Source: Lithodes maja
Lineage: Eukaryota; Arthropoda; Malacostraca; Decapoda; Lithodidae
Length of the DNA: 64,000 nt
Direction of reading: 5' to 3'
NCBI GenBank assembly: GCA_037953745.1
Contig: JBAKBP010001390.1
Span: forward strand, 1-64,000
The position numbers and the translations under genes were made by a program. Positions 63,449-64,000 of this stretch are shown piece by piece. Under the pieces are notes generated by a model. That model searched no databases. It worked only from the letters and a program-made list of their open reading frames with translations, and was not told where the DNA came from. How positions within the stretch are numbered: the first letter of the stretch is position 1; each line of letters starts with the position of its first letter.

Positions 63449-64000
63449 TATAGAGCACACAGACAACTACAGTAATATAGAGCACACAGACAACTACAGT
63501 AATATAGAGCACACAGACAACTACAGTAATATAGAGCACACAGACAACTACAGTAATATAGAGCACACAGACAACTACAGTAATATAGAGCACACAGACA
63601 ACTACAGTAATATAGAGCACACAGACAACTACAGTAATATAGAGCACACAGACAACTACAGTAATATAGAGCACACAGACAACTACAGTACTATAGAGCA
63701 CACAGACAACTACAGTAATATAGAGCACACAGACAACTACAGTAATATAGAGCACACAGACAACTACAGTAATATAGAGCACACAGACAACTACAGTAAT
63801 ATAGAGCACACAGACAACTACAGTAATATAGAGCACACAGACAACTACAGTAATATAGAGCACACAGACAACTACAGTAATATAGAGCACACAGACAACT
63901 ACAGTAATATAGAGCACACAGACAACTACAGTAATATAGAGCACACAGACAACTACAGTAATATAGAGCACACAGACAACTACAGTAATATAGAGCACAC
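63449..64000. repeat. 27-bp minisatellite, at least 20 units, runs off the window
   Basis: Unit AGAGCACACAGACAACTACA + GTAATAT, nearly invariant (one unit has CTATAG for ATATAG near 63690). Because 27 is a multiple of three, a minus-strand frame stays open through it with a 9-residue repeat 'VLYITVVVC'. I treat that frame as a by-product of the period. Confidence 0.96.

Noticed and set aside
63159..63998. 279-codon minus-strand ORF as a membrane protein gene
   Set aside because: Two thirds of it is the 27-bp minisatellite and the remainder overlaps antisense T6. Kept only as a low-interest finding.
58381..64000. Possible CRISPR-like arrays (41-bp and 27-bp repeats)
   Set aside because: Units are directly abutting with no unique spacers, in a eukaryotic repeat setting without cas genes. 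They are minisatellites.

Overview
The window is repeat-dominated eukaryotic nuclear DNA. It holds many non-LTR retrotransposons with endonuclease/reverse-transcriptase (EN/RT) ORFs, tRNA-derived SINEs, a swarm of inverted-repeat elements, long (CT)n and (TA)n microsatellites and several minisatellites. I see no prokaryotic gene arrangement, no rRNA and no convincing single-copy host gene. The style (CT-rich microsatellites, CR1-like elements with an esterase ORF1, RTE elements starting with a 'GTAAGAGGCGAC' motif, tRNA SINEs) fits an arthropod, perhaps a decapod crustacean. That is a guess from texture, not a demonstrated assignment. Labels used below are mine: NLR-1 to NLR-8 are non-LTR retrotransposon families, T1 to T7 are non-autonomous elements flanked by TTAA, P1 to P4 are elements flanked by TTA/TAA, S1 and S2 are SINEs, FB is a foldback repeat, and R1 is a short dispersed repeat.

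Layout. 1-95 is the right end of a T1 element. 915-5620 is NLR-1 copy A, broken by an NLR-2 insertion (2323-4812) that itself carries T2 (2906-3519). 5621-8629 is a CT-rich minisatellite containing truncated NLR-6. 8630-14269 is near-complete NLR-1 copy B (long 5'UTR, ORF1 esterase, ORF2 EN/RT), followed by more of the same minisatellite and an ~80-bp minisatellite to 16440. 16.5-28 kb is a mosaic of SINEs, two 3-kb P1 elements, three T3 copies and LINE fragments. 28-33.4 kb holds microsatellites, an S1 copy and the decayed NLR-5. 33373-39857 is NLR-1 copy C on the minus strand, with T5 and T1 inserted in its RT. 39998-44171 is a large foldback split by T6 and by NLR-4, whose 1004-codon EN/RT ORF is open but has lost a catalytic aspartate. 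45.2-49.3 kb is an NLR-2 copy with three layers of insertion. 51761-54932 is a full-length RTE-type element (NLR-3) with an intact 1003-residue ORF. 55-64 kb is MITEs, fragments, a 41-bp minisatellite, a duplicated exon-like block and a 27-bp minisatellite running off the right edge.

How the parts relate. The autonomous machinery here is non-LTR only: EN/RT proteins for target-primed reverse transcription, with an ORF1 RNA-binding/esterase protein in the CR1-like families. Those enzymes are the likely drivers of the SINEs. The DNA-type elements (T and P groups) carry no recognisable transposase in this window and must depend on enzymes encoded elsewhere. By target duplication these would be piggyBac-like for TTAA and PIF/Harbinger-like for TTA/TAA. 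Because they are nested inside LINE reading frames and inside one another, the window gives unusually clean internal evidence of target sites, including one empty-site comparison within the window and one insertion whose removal restores an RT reading frame.
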